In this document: one piece after another, positions 1 to 8,982 of the stretch
Layout of the letters: each line of letters starts with the position of its first letter
How positions within the stretch are numbered: position 1 is the stretch's first letter
Source: Cryobacterium sp. PH31-O1
Lineage (GTDB): Bacteria; Actinomycetota; Actinomycetes; Actinomycetales; Microbacteriaceae
Reading direction: 5' to 3'
Length of the DNA stretch: 64,000 nt
Assembly: GCF_030063455.1 (NCBI RefSeq)
Contig: NZ_JASITB010000007.1
Span: forward strand, 124,001-188,000
Position numbers and translations under genes: made by a program
The notes under the pieces: generated by a model
The model's input: the letters and a program-made list of their open reading frames with translations, nothing else
Databases searched by the model: none
Told to the model about the DNA's origin: nothing

Positions 1-275
1 GTGCTGCTGCCGGCCTCGGCGGGGTGCTCGCCTCGATCTACTACGGCTACGTCTCGGCGCACATTGGCGGGTCCCTGCTGATCTTCGCCTTCATCGTGAC
101 CGTCATCGGAGGCCTGGGGTCGCTGGCCGGGGCGGCGATCGCATCCGTTCTGGTGGCGGTGTTGCAGCAGTTCGCGAACTTCTATCTCGGCGGCACCGGC
201 GACCTCGCCGTGGTGCTTGCCCTCGCCGCGGTGCTGCTGCTGCGCCCGCGCGGACTATTGGGAGCAAAAGCATGA
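1..275 (+). CDS. livH: Branched-chain amino acid-type ABC transporter permease, LivH family (3' end only)
   Basis: Coding continues from before the window; the reading frame starts at base 3 and about 90 C-terminal residues are visible. They are hydrophobic, with a Gly-rich permease segment (GGLGSLAGAAIAS) and a last membrane helix ending in RPRGLLG, the usual end of LivH-type inner-membrane permeases. The stop overlaps the next start by 4 bp (ATGA), so it is translationally coupled to the LivM-type partner. The ATPase and binding-protein genes are not in the window and presumably lie upstream. The substrate need not be an amino acid: the next gene is an acyl-CoA synthetase, which suggests an organic acid. 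Confidence 0.85.
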   Translation, partial: AAAGLGGVLASIYYGYVSAHIGGSLLIFAFIVTVIGGLGSLAGAAIASVLVAVLQQFANFYLGGTGDLAVVLALAAVLLLRPRGLLGAKA

Positions 276-1396
276 GTCCCCGTCAGATTAACCAAGCTAT
301 CTGGGCCCGTCCGGTCACAAAAATAGCTGCGAGTGCCGCGCTGGTGCTGCTCATGCTGCTGCTGCCGCTGTTGAATATCAGCATTCCCGGGGTGTTCCCC
401 GGCCCGACCTACACGCCGGGCACCCTGCAGCTGCTCGCCTACGCCATGCTCATCGGGGCGCTCGCGCTCAGCTACCACCTGCTTTTCGGCCTGGCCGGGA
501 TGCTCTCTTTCGGGCATGCGCTGTTCTTCGCGGCCGGCGCCTACGGCCTCGGAATCGTGCTGCGCAACTTCTCGCCGAGCTGGCTGCCGACCGGCGCGAC
601 CTTCGTCGTGGCCGTCCTCATCACCGTGCTGATCGGGTTCGTGCTGGCTGCGCTCGTCGGTTCGGTCAGCCTGCGGGTCACCGGCATCTCCTTCGCCATG
701 GTCACCCTCGCTTTCGCCCAGGCTGGCTCGGTTGTGGTGCGCCGTAACCCGGGCGGGCAGACCGGCGGCGAGGAGGGACTCACCCTTGATGTCTCGCACG
801 TGCCCGATGCACTCGTCGGGGTGCTCAATACCCGAAACCTGTACTGGCTCTCGCTCGCGGTTCTCGTCACGGTCTACCTCGTCGTGTTGTGGGTGGAGAA
901 ATCCCGAGCCGGGCACGTCGTGGCTGCGACGCGCGAGAACGAACTCCGAGTACGCGTCATCGGTATCCGTCCTTATTTTGTGCGGCTGCTCATCTTCAGC
1001 ATTGCCGGTGCCCTCGCCGCCCTGGCCGGGGCTGCGTTCCTGCTGCTGCAGAGCGGGGTGTCTCCCCGAGTCGCGACACCGGACTTCACGCTTACCCTGC
1101 TGGTGATCGTCGTGCTCGGCGGGGTCGGGCTGCGCTGGGGTGCCGTGCTCGGCGCGATCGTCTACACGCTGCTCGACCAGCGGCTGACCGCCCTCGCCGG
1201 GTCGGAGTTCATCGCCGGCCTACCCGACCCGCTGCGAATTCCGCTGTCGCAGCCGTTGTTCATTCTCGGCACCCTGTTTATCCTCGTGGTGTTGTTCCTT
1301 CCGGGCGGGCTGGCCGGTCTGACCAAGCGCAGCGGGCGGCCGCATCGACCGTCAAGTCGCACCAGGGAGCGCATGCTTGAGGTGGAGGAGCTATGA
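272..1396 (+). CDS. livM: Branched-chain amino acid-type ABC transporter permease, LivM family
   Basis: 374 residues, about nine or ten membrane helices. The family signature GLAGMLSFGHALFFAAGAYG is at residues 73-92, and the conserved C-terminal segment with LGGVGLRWGAVLGA is near residue 280. The protein ends with a basic, non-membrane tail rich in Arg and Ser. It forms the inner-membrane pore with the LivH-type subunit encoded just before. It overlaps both neighbours by 4 bp, so livH, livM, the acyl-CoA synthetase, TetR and the first hydrolase form one coupled string. Family is clear; substrate is inferred from context only. Confidence 0.9.
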   Translation: MSPRQINQAIWARPVTKIAASAALVLLMLLLPLLNISIPGVFPGPTYTPGTLQLLAYAMLIGALALSYHLLFGLAGMLSFGHALFFAAGAYGLGIVLRNFSPSWLPTGATFVVAVLITVLIGFVLAALVGSVSLRVTGISFAMVTLAFAQAGSVVVRRNPGGQTGGEEGLTLDVSHVPDALVGVLNTRNLYWLSLAVLVTVYLVVLWVEKSRAGHVVAATRENELRVRVIGIRPYFVRLLIFSIAGALAALAGAAFLLLQSGVSPRVATPDFTLTLLVIVVLGGVGLRWGAVLGAIVYTLLDQRLTALAGSEFIAGLPDPLRIPLSQPLFILGTLFILVVLFLPGGLAGLTKRSGRPHRPSSRTRERMLEVEEL

Positions 1397-2952
1397 CCGA
1401 CGACCTGCACACCCTGGGCCGGTGGACCCGCGACCGCGCCCGCGCCACACCTGAACGAGTCGCCGTCGACGACCGCGGCGTCACGCTGCGCTACCGCGAT
1501 CTCGACGACCGGGCCGGCGACCTCGCCGCCGCGTTTCGCGCCGCCGGATTCGGCGTCGGAGACCGGGTCGCGACCATCACCGGCAACAGCTCAGATCAGG
1601 TGGTGTTGTTCTTCGCCTGCGCCCAGGCTGGCCTCGTGCTCGTGCCGCTGTCGTGGCGGCTCGCACCCCGGGAACTTGCCGCGCAGTTGCAGCTCGCCGA
1701 TCCGGCACTGTTGCTGGTCGAGGACGAGTTCCAGACCCTGGCAACGGATGCCCAAAGTCGCCTTCCCGAGCCCCTCGCGTCAACGCTGCTCGGCCTTCGC
1801 GGTGTCGAAACCGTCGTGCCTGCCCCGCGTCGCCGCCCAAACGATTCATTGGTGACCCGCGCTGTGTGCGATGACGACCCCTTGTTGATTGTGTTCACCT
1901 CCGGCACCCTCGGACCGGCCAAGGGCGTCGTGCTGACCCACACGAACTGCTTCTGGACCAACCTGTCGCTGTCCCGGATCACCGAGATCACCAGCAGGGA
2001 TGTCGTGCTCTCTGTGATGCCGCAGTATCACGTTGGCGGTTGGAACATCCAGCCCTTGTTGGCCTGGTGGATGGGGGCCACCGTCGTGCTCGAGCGCACT
2101 TTCGACCCCGGTCGGGTGCTGCACCTGATTGCGGACCGCCGGATCACGACGATGATGGGTGTGCCAGCGAACTACCTGTTCCTCGCGCAGCACCCTGACT
2201 TTGCTGCGACCGACCTGTCGAGCCTGAACCATGCCGTCGTCGGCGGTGCGCCAATGCCGGCGCCGCTGTTGCGCACCTGGCACGCCCGCGGGGTGGCTCT
2301 CACCCAGGGGTATGGCCTGACCGAGGCTTCCCCGAACGTGTTGTGCCTGCCTGACGACGAGGCGCGCAGCATGGTCGGGTATGCCGGCAAGCCGTACCCG
2401 CACGTGGAGGTCGCCGTAGCCGATCCGGTCACCGGCGAGCTGCTCGGCGGTGCTGCGACGGGCGAACTGCTCGTGCGTGGTCCCGGTGTGTTTTCCGGCT
2501 ATTTTCGCGCACCGGAGGAGACCGCTCGAACCCTTCGCGGCGGCTGGTTGCACACCGGCGACCTCGTGCGTCGTGACGATCACGGCTACTTCGCTGTGAT
2601 CGACCGGCTCACCGACATCTTCATTTCGGGCGGCGAAAGCGTCGCTCCGGCCGAGGTGGAAACCGTGTTGGTCGAGCACGCCGCGGTCGCCGAGGTCGCC
2701 GTTATCGGGGTTCCGCACGAGCGCTGGGGTGAGGTCGGTGTCGCTTTCATTGTGCTGGCGCCCGGATTCTCACCCGATGAGACCGGCGTCGTGGCCTATG
2801 CCCGCACCCAACTAGCCGCATTCAAGGTGCCGGCGTTCGTGCGCTTCGTGCCGGAGATTCCACGATCACTCGGCAGCAAGGTTCTCCGGCGCCAGCTCCT
2901 GGAGAGCTGGCAGAACGGTCTTGATTTTCAGAAGATAGGAAGCGAACAATGA
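1393..2952 (+). CDS. Acyl-CoA synthetase / AMP-dependent ligase (ANL superfamily)
   Basis: 519 residues, the usual length for medium- or long-chain acyl-CoA ligases. The P-loop-like motif TSGTLGPAKG is at about residues 169-178, with Leu where Thr is common. The YGLTE adenylate motif, the hinge-region TGD at about 388 and the C-terminal catalytic Lys (K496 in GSKVLRRQL) are present. It should activate a carboxylic acid to the acyl-AMP and then the CoA thioester in the cytoplasm. Directly coupled (ATGA) to a LivHM transporter and to a TetR regulator, it probably activates whatever acid the transporter imports. The substrate cannot be told from sequence. Confidence 0.88.
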   Translation: MTDDLHTLGRWTRDRARATPERVAVDDRGVTLRYRDLDDRAGDLAAAFRAAGFGVGDRVATITGNSSDQVVLFFACAQAGLVLVPLSWRLAPRELAAQLQLADPALLLVEDEFQTLATDAQSRLPEPLASTLLGLRGVETVVPAPRRRPNDSLVTRAVCDDDPLLIVFTSGTLGPAKGVVLTHTNCFWTNLSLSRITEITSRDVVLSVMPQYHVGGWNIQPLLAWWMGATVVLERTFDPGRVLHLIADRRITTMMGVPANYLFLAQHPDFAATDLSSLNHAVVGGAPMPAPLLRTWHARGVALTQGYGLTEASPNVLCLPDDEARSMVGYAGKPYPHVEVAVADPVTGELLGGAATGELLVRGPGVFSGYFRAPEETARTLRGGWLHTGDLVRRDDHGYFAVIDRLTDIFISGGESVAPAEVETVLVEHAAVAEVAVIGVPHERWGEVGVAFIVLAPGFSPDETGVVAYARTQLAAFKVPAFVRFVPEIPRSLGSKVLRRQLLESWQNGLDFQKIGSEQ

Positions 2953-3611
2953 GCGCCGGAATGCCGCGCACCGCCAGAGGCGAAGAAACGAAACGCAAAC
3001 TCATCGAGGCCGCCGAGCAGGTGTTCTCGCGGGTCGGCTACGCCGACGCGTCGATCTCACGAATAACGGATGCCGCTGGCATCGGCCAGGGCACGTTCTA
3101 CCTGTATTTCGACTCGAAACTGCAGATCTTCAATGAACTGGTCGAGGACCTTAATCACCGTGTGCGGTTGGCGATGAGCGCGGCATCCGCTGTCACGGAA
3201 AATCGCCTCGATTCGGAGCGCGCCGGGTTTCGGGCTTTCTTTCAATTCACCGCCGACCACCCCGCCCTGTATCGAGTGATTCGCGAGGCGGAGTTCGTTT
3301 CGCCTGGTGCCCTCCGACTGCACTACACCCGCATCGTTGAGGGTTATATTGCCGGACTGCGCGCCGCCGGGGCGGCCGGGGAGATCAGCGATATCGATCC
3401 GACCGTCGCGGCCTGGGCGCTTATGGGCATCGGCGAGATGATCGGTATGCGCTGGGTGTTGTGGGGGGACGACGACGGCGTGGAAGGGCCAGGATCTGAT
3501 CCGTTCGCGAGCGGAACCCGTGCCGTGCCCGAGCATGTTTTTGAGCAGATGATGCGTTTCATCGAGGGTGCACTCGGCACCAAACGAACAGTGGAACTGA
3601 GAAGGCCATGA
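2949..3611 (+). CDS. TetR/AcrR family transcriptional regulator
   Basis: 220 residues. The N-terminal helix-turn-helix lies at about residues 12-58 (KLIEAAEQVFSRVGYADASI followed by GIGQGTFYLYF), typical of TetR. The C-terminal half is a helical ligand-binding domain. It overlaps the acyl-CoA synthetase upstream and the hydrolase downstream by 4 bp, so it is co-transcribed with the genes it probably controls. A plausible inducer is an acyl-CoA or the free acid, by analogy with other TetR proteins in acid-catabolic operons; this is inference. Confidence 0.88.
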   Translation: MSAGMPRTARGEETKRKLIEAAEQVFSRVGYADASISRITDAAGIGQGTFYLYFDSKLQIFNELVEDLNHRVRLAMSAASAVTENRLDSERAGFRAFFQFTADHPALYRVIREAEFVSPGALRLHYTRIVEGYIAGLRAAGAAGEISDIDPTVAAWALMGIGEMIGMRWVLWGDDDGVEGPGSDPFASGTRAVPEHVFEQMMRFIEGALGTKRTVELRRP

Positions 3612-4495
3612 GAAACGACTACCAGCCGTTCCACGCCCCGGTCGACGGCGGCGAGCTTTTCGGTGGCCAGTGGCGCGCGCAGCAGTCGGCGACGGTACTC
3701 GCCGTCCACGGCATCACCGCCTCCCATCTCACCTGGCCGTGGCTAGCCGACCGCCTCCCCGGCCAGAGGGTGGTCGCCCCCGACCTGCGCGGTCGCGCTC
3801 GCAGCAATGCTCTGCCCGGACCGTACGGGCTGCGTCGCCAAGCCGAGGATCTGGCACGGTTGTTGGACTTTTTGGAGGTGGAGCGGGTGGTCGTGGTCGG
3901 GCATTCGATGGGTGCGTTCGTCGCCGTCTGGCTCGCGCACCGCTACCCCGACCGGGTCGACTCGCTCGTTCTGGTCGACGGTGGGCTGCCGATACCGCGT
4001 GACGCGGGAATCGATCCGCTGCTCATGCTCGGTCCGGCAGCCGAACGACTGTCGCAGACCTTCGAAACGGAGGAGGCGTACCTCAACTTCTGGCGCGGTC
4101 ACCCCGCGTTCCGCTCGGACTGGTCGCGCGGGGTCGCCGATTTTGCCCGGTACGACCTCGATGGTGCAGCGCCGACGCTGCACCCATCGGCGCGGCTGGG
4201 GGCCGTGGCCGAAAACGTGATGGAACTTGACGGTTCCAACGGGTTCGCCGAGGCGCTGACCGGCCTGACCGTGCCAATGAGTTTTCTGCGGGCACCGCGC
4301 GGGTTGCAGAACGAACCGACCGCACTCTACGACAATGCGACCGTCGCCGACTGGGCGGCTCGTTTGCCGTCGTTGACGGCAAACGAGGTCGACGACGTCA
4401 ATCACTACACGGTCGTGATGAGTGATCGTGGGGCCGATCGGGTTGCGGCGACGGTGCGCGAGCACACCTGCCATACTGCACGCGAGCACATCTGA
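3608..4495 (+). CDS. Alpha/beta hydrolase
   Basis: 295 residues with an alpha/beta hydrolase fold. An oxyanion HG motif (AVHGITASH) lies near residue 33, and the nucleophile elbow GHSMG carries Ser100. A late His (NHYTVVMSD) near the C-terminus probably completes the triad. There is no signal peptide, so it is cytoplasmic. It is the last gene of the coupled string with the LivHM transporter and acyl-CoA synthetase. It could be an esterase, thioesterase or C-C hydrolase of the same catabolic route; substrate unknown. Confidence 0.82.
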   Translation: MRNDYQPFHAPVDGGELFGGQWRAQQSATVLAVHGITASHLTWPWLADRLPGQRVVAPDLRGRARSNALPGPYGLRRQAEDLARLLDFLEVERVVVVGHSMGAFVAVWLAHRYPDRVDSLVLVDGGLPIPRDAGIDPLLMLGPAAERLSQTFETEEAYLNFWRGHPAFRSDWSRGVADFARYDLDGAAPTLHPSARLGAVAENVMELDGSNGFAEALTGLTVPMSFLRAPRGLQNEPTALYDNATVADWAARLPSLTANEVDDVNHYTVVMSDRGADRVAATVREHTCHTAREHI

Positions 4496-4530
4496 ATGTT
4501 CCGCTTGAGGAGTCAGAGAGGACCCCGATC

Positions 4531-5604
4531 ATGAGCGACACCCGTACCGCCGGCACAGGCAATATCTTCGACGGCATCACCGCACGCAGCGTTCTCACTC
4601 CGCGGTTACGTGCTGGAGTGCTCGAACGGTCGGCAACAGCAACCAGTACCGCGACCATCGTTTTCGTGCACGGCAATGTGTCATCCTCACTGTTCTGGCA
4701 GCCGCTCATGCTGGCCCTGCCTGCGTCGGTGCGTGCGCTCGCCATCGACCTGCGCGGCTTCGGCACCAGTGCGACCCTGCCCGTCGATGCCACGCGGGGT
4801 CTGGCCGACTACTCCGACGATGTCGCCGCGGTGCTCGCCGAGCTTGGCGTAGACCGGGCGCACCTCGTGGGCTGGAGCATGGGCGGGGGCGTGACGATGC
4901 AGCTGCTGCTCGACCACCCAGCCCTGGTCCAGACCCTCACCCTCGTTGCCCCGGTCTCTCCGTACGGCTTCGGAGGCACCGGGGGAGCGGATGGCCATCG
5001 CCTCAGCATCGACGACGCCGGTACGGGTGGTGGCGGGGCAAACCCCGATTTTGTCGCCCGGCTGCTGAGCGGTGATCGTGGTTTCGACCCGACCAGCCCC
5101 CGCACCGTCTACCAGACCACCTACGTCAAGCCGCCGTTCAGTTCGGAGCACGACGACGTCTGGGTCGAGTCGATGCTCACCACGGCGACCGGCATCGGCA
5201 ATTATCCGGGGGATTCGGCGTTTTCCGAGAATTGGCCCGGCTTCGCCCCCGGCGGCAGCGGTGTGCTCAACACCATGTCTCCCGGTCACTTCAACACCAC
5301 CGGCATTGTGGACCTGGCTGAGAAACCGGCCATCCTGTGGATCCACGGCACCGACGACGTCATCGTGTCGGACACCTCGTTCTTCGACCTCAACTATCTC
5401 GGCCAACTCGGCGTCATCCCGGGCTGGCCAGGAGTCGACGTGGCGCCGCCGCAGCCGATGATCCAGCAGACCCGTGCGGTGGGCGCGTACCACGAGGCCG
5501 GTGGAGAGGTGACCGAACTGGAACTGGCCGAGTGCGGGCACTCGCCACACCTCGAACACCCGGCGGCGTTCCTGGAGGCGCTGCTGGCCCAGCTCGAACA
5601 CTGA
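4531..5604 (+). CDS. Alpha/beta hydrolase
   Basis: 357 residues. It shows the oxyanion motif FVHGNVSSSLFW, the nucleophile elbow GWSMGG (Ser116), an Asp in HGTDDV (275/276) and a His in CGHSPHLEHP (His337), a complete Ser-Asp-His triad. The cap region between about residues 150 and 270 is long, with Gly-rich loops. It starts 35 bp after the previous hydrolase and may belong to the same transcript, though it is not translationally coupled. Two hydrolases in a row next to an acyl-CoA synthetase suggest ester or lactone processing; this is inference. Confidence 0.82.
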   Translation: MSDTRTAGTGNIFDGITARSVLTPRLRAGVLERSATATSTATIVFVHGNVSSSLFWQPLMLALPASVRALAIDLRGFGTSATLPVDATRGLADYSDDVAAVLAELGVDRAHLVGWSMGGGVTMQLLLDHPALVQTLTLVAPVSPYGFGGTGGADGHRLSIDDAGTGGGGANPDFVARLLSGDRGFDPTSPRTVYQTTYVKPPFSSEHDDVWVESMLTTATGIGNYPGDSAFSENWPGFAPGGSGVLNTMSPGHFNTTGIVDLAEKPAILWIHGTDDVIVSDTSFFDLNYLGQLGVIPGWPGVDVAPPQPMIQQTRAVGAYHEAGGEVTELELAECGHSPHLEHPAAFLEALLAQLEH

Positions 5605-5642
5605 ACCGGGGAAGCATTCAGCTTGGCTCACACCACGACAAC

Positions 5643-5648
5643 TAAGCT
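5643..5648 (+). promoter_or_regulatory. -10-like hexamer of a leaderless ispG transcript
   Basis: TAAGCT ends exactly 6 nt before the GTG start of ispG, and no Shine-Dalgarno sequence precedes that start. This placement fits transcription starting at the start codon. Confidence 0.55.
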
Positions 5649-5654
5649 AGGCAA

Positions 5655-6809
5655 GTGGCTGCAATCAACTTGGGGATGCCCAAAGTACCTGAGGTACTCG
5701 CTCCCAGACGTAAATCCCGTCAGATCAAGGTCGGAAAGGTCCTGGTCGGTGGCAATGCTCAAGTGAGCGTGCAATCGATGACGACCACTCCGACGACGAA
5801 CATCAACGCGACGCTTCAGCAGATCGCCGAACTCACGGCGAGCGGATGCGACATCGTGCGCATCGCGGTGCCCACGCGCGACGACGCCGAAGTGCTGTCG
5901 ATCATCGCGAAGAAGAGCCAGATTCCGGTCATAGCGGACATCCACTTTCAGCCGAATTACGTCTTCGCGGCGATCGATGCCGGCTGCGCTGCCGTGCGGG
6001 TGAACCCCGGCAATATTCGCAAGTTCGACGACCAGGTCGGCAAGATCGCTGCTGCGGCCAAGGCGGCCGGCGTGAGCCTGCGCATCGGCGTCAACGCCGG
6101 GTCGCTCGAGCCAAGCCTCATGCAGAAGTACGGCAAGGCCACACCTGAGGCGCTCGTGGAGAGCGCCGTCTGGGAGGCGAGCCTGTTCGAGGAGCACGAC
6201 TTTCACGACTTCAAGATCTCGGTCAAGCACAACGACCCGGTGATCATGGTCAAGGCCTACCGGCTGCTCGCCGAGCGCGGTGACTGGCCGCTGCACCTCG
6301 GCGTCACCGAGGCCGGCCCGAGCTTTCAGGGAACGATCAAGAGCGCCACGGCGTTCGGCCTTCTGCTGGGCGAGGGGATCGGCGACACCATCCGCGTGTC
6401 GCTGAGCGCCCCGCCGGTCGAGGAGATCAAGGTGGGCCTGCAGATTCTGCAGTCGCTCAACCTGCGCGAACGCAAGCTCGAGATTGTTTCCTGCCCCAGC
6501 TGCGGCCGGGCCCAGGTGGATGTCTACAAGCTCGCCAACGATGTCACCGACGGGCTTGAGGGCATGACGGTGCCGCTGCGCGTCGCGGTCATGGGCTGTG
6601 TCGTCAACGGACCGGGCGAGGCCCGCGAAGCGGACCTCGGCGTCGCGAGCGGCAACGGAAAGGGCCAGATCTTCGTGCGCGGCGAGGTCATCAAGACCGT
6701 GCCCGAGTCCGAGATCGTCGCGACGCTCATCGAAGAGGCCAACCGTCTCGCCGCCGAGATGCCCGCCGCCGAACTCGGCAGCCCCACGGTCTCCGTCGGC
6801 GCCAACTAG
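5655..6809 (+). CDS. ispG: 4-hydroxy-3-methylbut-2-en-1-yl diphosphate synthase (IspG/GcpE)
   Basis: 384 residues from a GTG start. IspG catalyses the reductive ring opening of MEcPP to HMBPP, the penultimate step of the non-mevalonate (MEP) isoprenoid pathway, in the cytoplasm. The three 4Fe-4S cysteines are present: C280 and C283 in CPSCGR, and C315 in [10 protein letters not shown]. The N-terminal TIM barrel contains [11 protein letters not shown] and NPGNIRKF. The start is supported by the -10-like box 6 nt upstream. The last five codons including the stop are duplicated just downstream. Confidence 0.95.
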   Translation: MAAINLGMPKVPEVLAPRRKSRQIKVGKVLVGGNAQVSVQSMTTTPTTNINATLQQIAELTASGCDIVRIAVPTRDDAEVLSIIAKKSQIPVIADIHFQPNYVFAAIDAGCAAVRVNPGNIRKFDDQVGKIAAAAKAAGVSLRIGVNAGSLEPSLMQKYGKATPEALVESAVWEASLFEEHDFHDFKISVKHNDPVIMVKAYRLLAERGDWPLHLGVTEAGPSFQGTIKSATAFGLLLGEGIGDTIRVSLSAPPVEEIKVGLQILQSLNLRERKLEIVSCPSCGRAQVDVYKLANDVTDGLEGMTVPLRVAVMGCVVNGPGEAREADLGVASGNGKGQIFVRGEVIKTVPESEIVATLIEEANRLAAEMPAAELGSPTVSVGAN

Positions 6810-6830
6810 GTCGGCGCCAACTAGGTCGGC
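6795..6830 (+). repeat. 15-bp tandem duplication across the ispG stop codon
   Basis: The 15-mer gtcggcgccaactag occurs at 6795-6809 and again at 6810-6824, followed by a partial third copy (gtcggc, 6825-6830). The first copy encodes VGAN plus the TAG stop, so the stop codon itself is duplicated in frame. Likely slippage. Confidence 0.9.
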
Positions 6831-6836
6831 GGTGGG

Positions 6837-6852
6837 GAAGGCGCTCGCCTTC
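6837..6852 (+). terminator. Short GC hairpin after ispG
   Basis: gaaggc and gccttc pair around a gctc loop (perfect 6-bp stem). No T-run follows, so its action as terminator is uncertain. The 215-bp gap up to proS shows no other gene. Confidence 0.35.
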
Positions 6853-7012
6853 ACTGCATGCGCGGCCTGTCGCTGCTCGCGCTGCTGGTCTGCCACGTGC
6901 GCGGGCAGAAGACGGTCGTGCGACACCCTGTACTTCGCTCTGCATTGGCTCTGGAGTGAACTCCAGCCGGCCTCACCAGCCGACGATGGGGGAGCGGATG
7001 GCGGCGCGCGCG

Positions 7013-7018
7013 TAAGGT
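7013..7018 (+). promoter_or_regulatory. -10-like hexamer of a leaderless proS transcript
   Basis: TAAGGT ends 6 nt before the GTG start of proS at 7025. There is no ribosome binding site in between. Confidence 0.55.
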
Positions 7019-7024
7019 AGACAG

Positions 7025-8788
7025 GTGCCTACACGTCTGTCCAACTTCTTCCTCCGTACTCTCCGCGAAGACCCCTCCGACGCCGAGGTGGCCAGCCACC
7101 GCCTGCTCGTTCGGGCCGGTTACATCCGTCGCCAGGCCCCGGGCATTTTTGCCTGGCTGCCGCTTGGCCTGCGGGTGAAGTCAAAAGTGGAGCGCATCAT
7201 CCGCGAAGAGATGACCGCTGCTGGCGCGCACGAGGTGCACTTTCCAGCCCTGCTGCCGCGCGAACCCTACGAGTTGACCGGCCGCTGGGACGAATACGGC
7301 GAGGGCCTGTTTCGCCTGAAGGATCGCAAGGGCTCCGACATGCTGCTCGCGCCGACCCACGAAGAGGTCTTCGCGCTGCTCGTGAAAGATCTGTACAGCA
7401 GCTACAAGGACCTACCGCTGTCGATCTACCAGATTCAGGACAAGTACCGCGACGAGGCGCGTTCGCGCGGCGGTCTGTTGCGCGGTCGCGAGTTCACCAT
7501 GAAGGATGCCTACTCCTTCGACTACACCGACGCCGGCCTCGACGCGAGCTACCAGCTGCAGCGTGACGCCTACGAGCGCATCTTCACCCGCTTCGGCCTC
7601 GACTACGAGATCGTGCAAGCGGATGCCGGCGCCATGGGCGGCTCCAAGAGCGAAGAGTTCTTGCACCCCACGCCGGTCGGCGAAGACACCTTCGTGCGCA
7701 GCGCCGGCGGCTACGCCGCCAACATCGAGGCGTTCCGCACCCTCGTTCCGGCTGACCGGGATTCCAGTGCGCTGCCCGCCGCGCAGGTTTTCGACACGCC
7801 GAACACCCCGACCATCCAGACGCTGGTCGACAAGGCCAACGCCGAACACCCCCGCCTGGATGGACGCGAGTGGACGGCAGCCGACACGCTCAAAAACGTG
7901 GTGCTCGCGCTGACCAGCCTTGACGGCACCAGGGAACTCATCGCGATCGGCGTTCCCGGCGACCGCGAGGTTGACCTCAAGCGGGTCGAGGTCGCGTTCG
8001 CTCCCGCCGAGGTCGAGGCCGCCACCGAGGGCGACTTTGCCAAGAATCCCGGCCTGGTCAAGGGCTACATCGGCCCATGGGGGCAGAACGGCGCGGTACT
8101 CGGCGCGAAATCTGCCACGGGCATCCGCTACCTGGTTGACCCGCGCGTGGTGGCCGGCACGGAGTGGATTACCGGCGCTAACGAAGACAATCGCCATGTG
8201 TTCAGCCTCGTCGCCGGCCGCGACTTCGTCATCGATGACGTTGTAGAGGCCTCTGACGTGCGCGCCGGCGACCTCGCCCCCGACGGCTCCGGCCCGGTCG
8301 AACTCATTCGCGGTATGGAAATTGGCCACGTGTTTCAGCTCGGCCGCAAGTACGCCGAAGTGCTCGGACTCAAGGTTCTCAACGAGAATGGCAAGCTGGT
8401 CACCGTCACGATGGGCTCATACGGCATCGGCGTCACCCGCATCCTCGCGGTCATCGCCGAACTCAACAACGATGCAAAGGGCCTGATCTGGCCCGAATCG
8501 GTCGCCCCGTTCGACGTTCACGTCATCGCCACCGGGCGGGATGAGATCGTCTTCGACACCTCGGAGGCCGTCGTCGCGGCGATCGAGGCCACCGGACGCG
8601 AGGTGCTCTACGACGACCGCCGCAAGGTCTCGCCTGGCGTCAAATTCGGCGACGCCGAGCTCATCGGTGTGCCGTGGATCGTCATTGTGGGCCGCGGCGC
8701 CGTCGACGGCATCGTCGAACTGTGGAACCGTCGCACCGGCGACCGTGAGCAGGTCGACGTCGCCGACGTGGCCAAGCACTTCGCCTAA
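7025..8788 (+). CDS. proS: Prolyl-tRNA synthetase (bacterial type, with editing insertion)
   Basis: 587 residues. It attaches proline to tRNA-Pro in two steps. The class II core is visible: motif 2 region [20 protein letters not shown] at about residues 141-160 and motif 3 around GSYGIGVTR near 463-471. The region between (about 225-385) is the YbaK-like editing insertion of bacterial-type ProRS, and the C-terminal anticodon-binding domain follows (FDVHVIATG). The GTG start has no Shine-Dalgarno but an upstream -10-like box. It stands alone, followed by a strong hairpin. Confidence 0.95.
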   Translation: MPTRLSNFFLRTLREDPSDAEVASHRLLVRAGYIRRQAPGIFAWLPLGLRVKSKVERIIREEMTAAGAHEVHFPALLPREPYELTGRWDEYGEGLFRLKDRKGSDMLLAPTHEEVFALLVKDLYSSYKDLPLSIYQIQDKYRDEARSRGGLLRGREFTMKDAYSFDYTDAGLDASYQLQRDAYERIFTRFGLDYEIVQADAGAMGGSKSEEFLHPTPVGEDTFVRSAGGYAANIEAFRTLVPADRDSSALPAAQVFDTPNTPTIQTLVDKANAEHPRLDGREWTAADTLKNVVLALTSLDGTRELIAIGVPGDREVDLKRVEVAFAPAEVEAATEGDFAKNPGLVKGYIGPWGQNGAVLGAKSATGIRYLVDPRVVAGTEWITGANEDNRHVFSLVAGRDFVIDDVVEASDVRAGDLAPDGSGPVELIRGMEIGHVFQLGRKYAEVLGLKVLNENGKLVTVTMGSYGIGVTRILAVIAELNNDAKGLIWPESVAPFDVHVIATGRDEIVFDTSEAVVAAIEATGREVLYDDRRKVSPGVKFGDAELIGVPWIVIVGRGAVDGIVELWNRRTGDREQVDVADVAKHFA

Positions 8789-8799
8789 CCGCTGTCGAA

Positions 8800-8838
8800 A
8801 GCGGATGCTGCCGGCTGGCCCAGCCGGCAGCATCCGCT
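8800..8838 (+). terminator. Perfect 18-bp stem hairpin after proS
   Basis: Left arm 8800-8817 (agcggatgctgccggctg) pairs perfectly with 8821-8838 around a 3-nt loop (gcc). It begins 11 nt after the proS stop. There is no T-run, but the stability makes it a likely terminator between proS and nusA. Confidence 0.75.
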
Positions 8839-8982
8839 CTGCCGCGAACCCGCCGAACCCGCCCCGACGGGAGCGAGTGGGTGACGGGGCGTCGCAGATT
8901 CGGGTACCGTAGTATTCAGCCCGCTGCGCGGTTTCGCGGCGGCAAGATCATGCGACTAGATCGTACGTAGAGGAGGCCGGCC

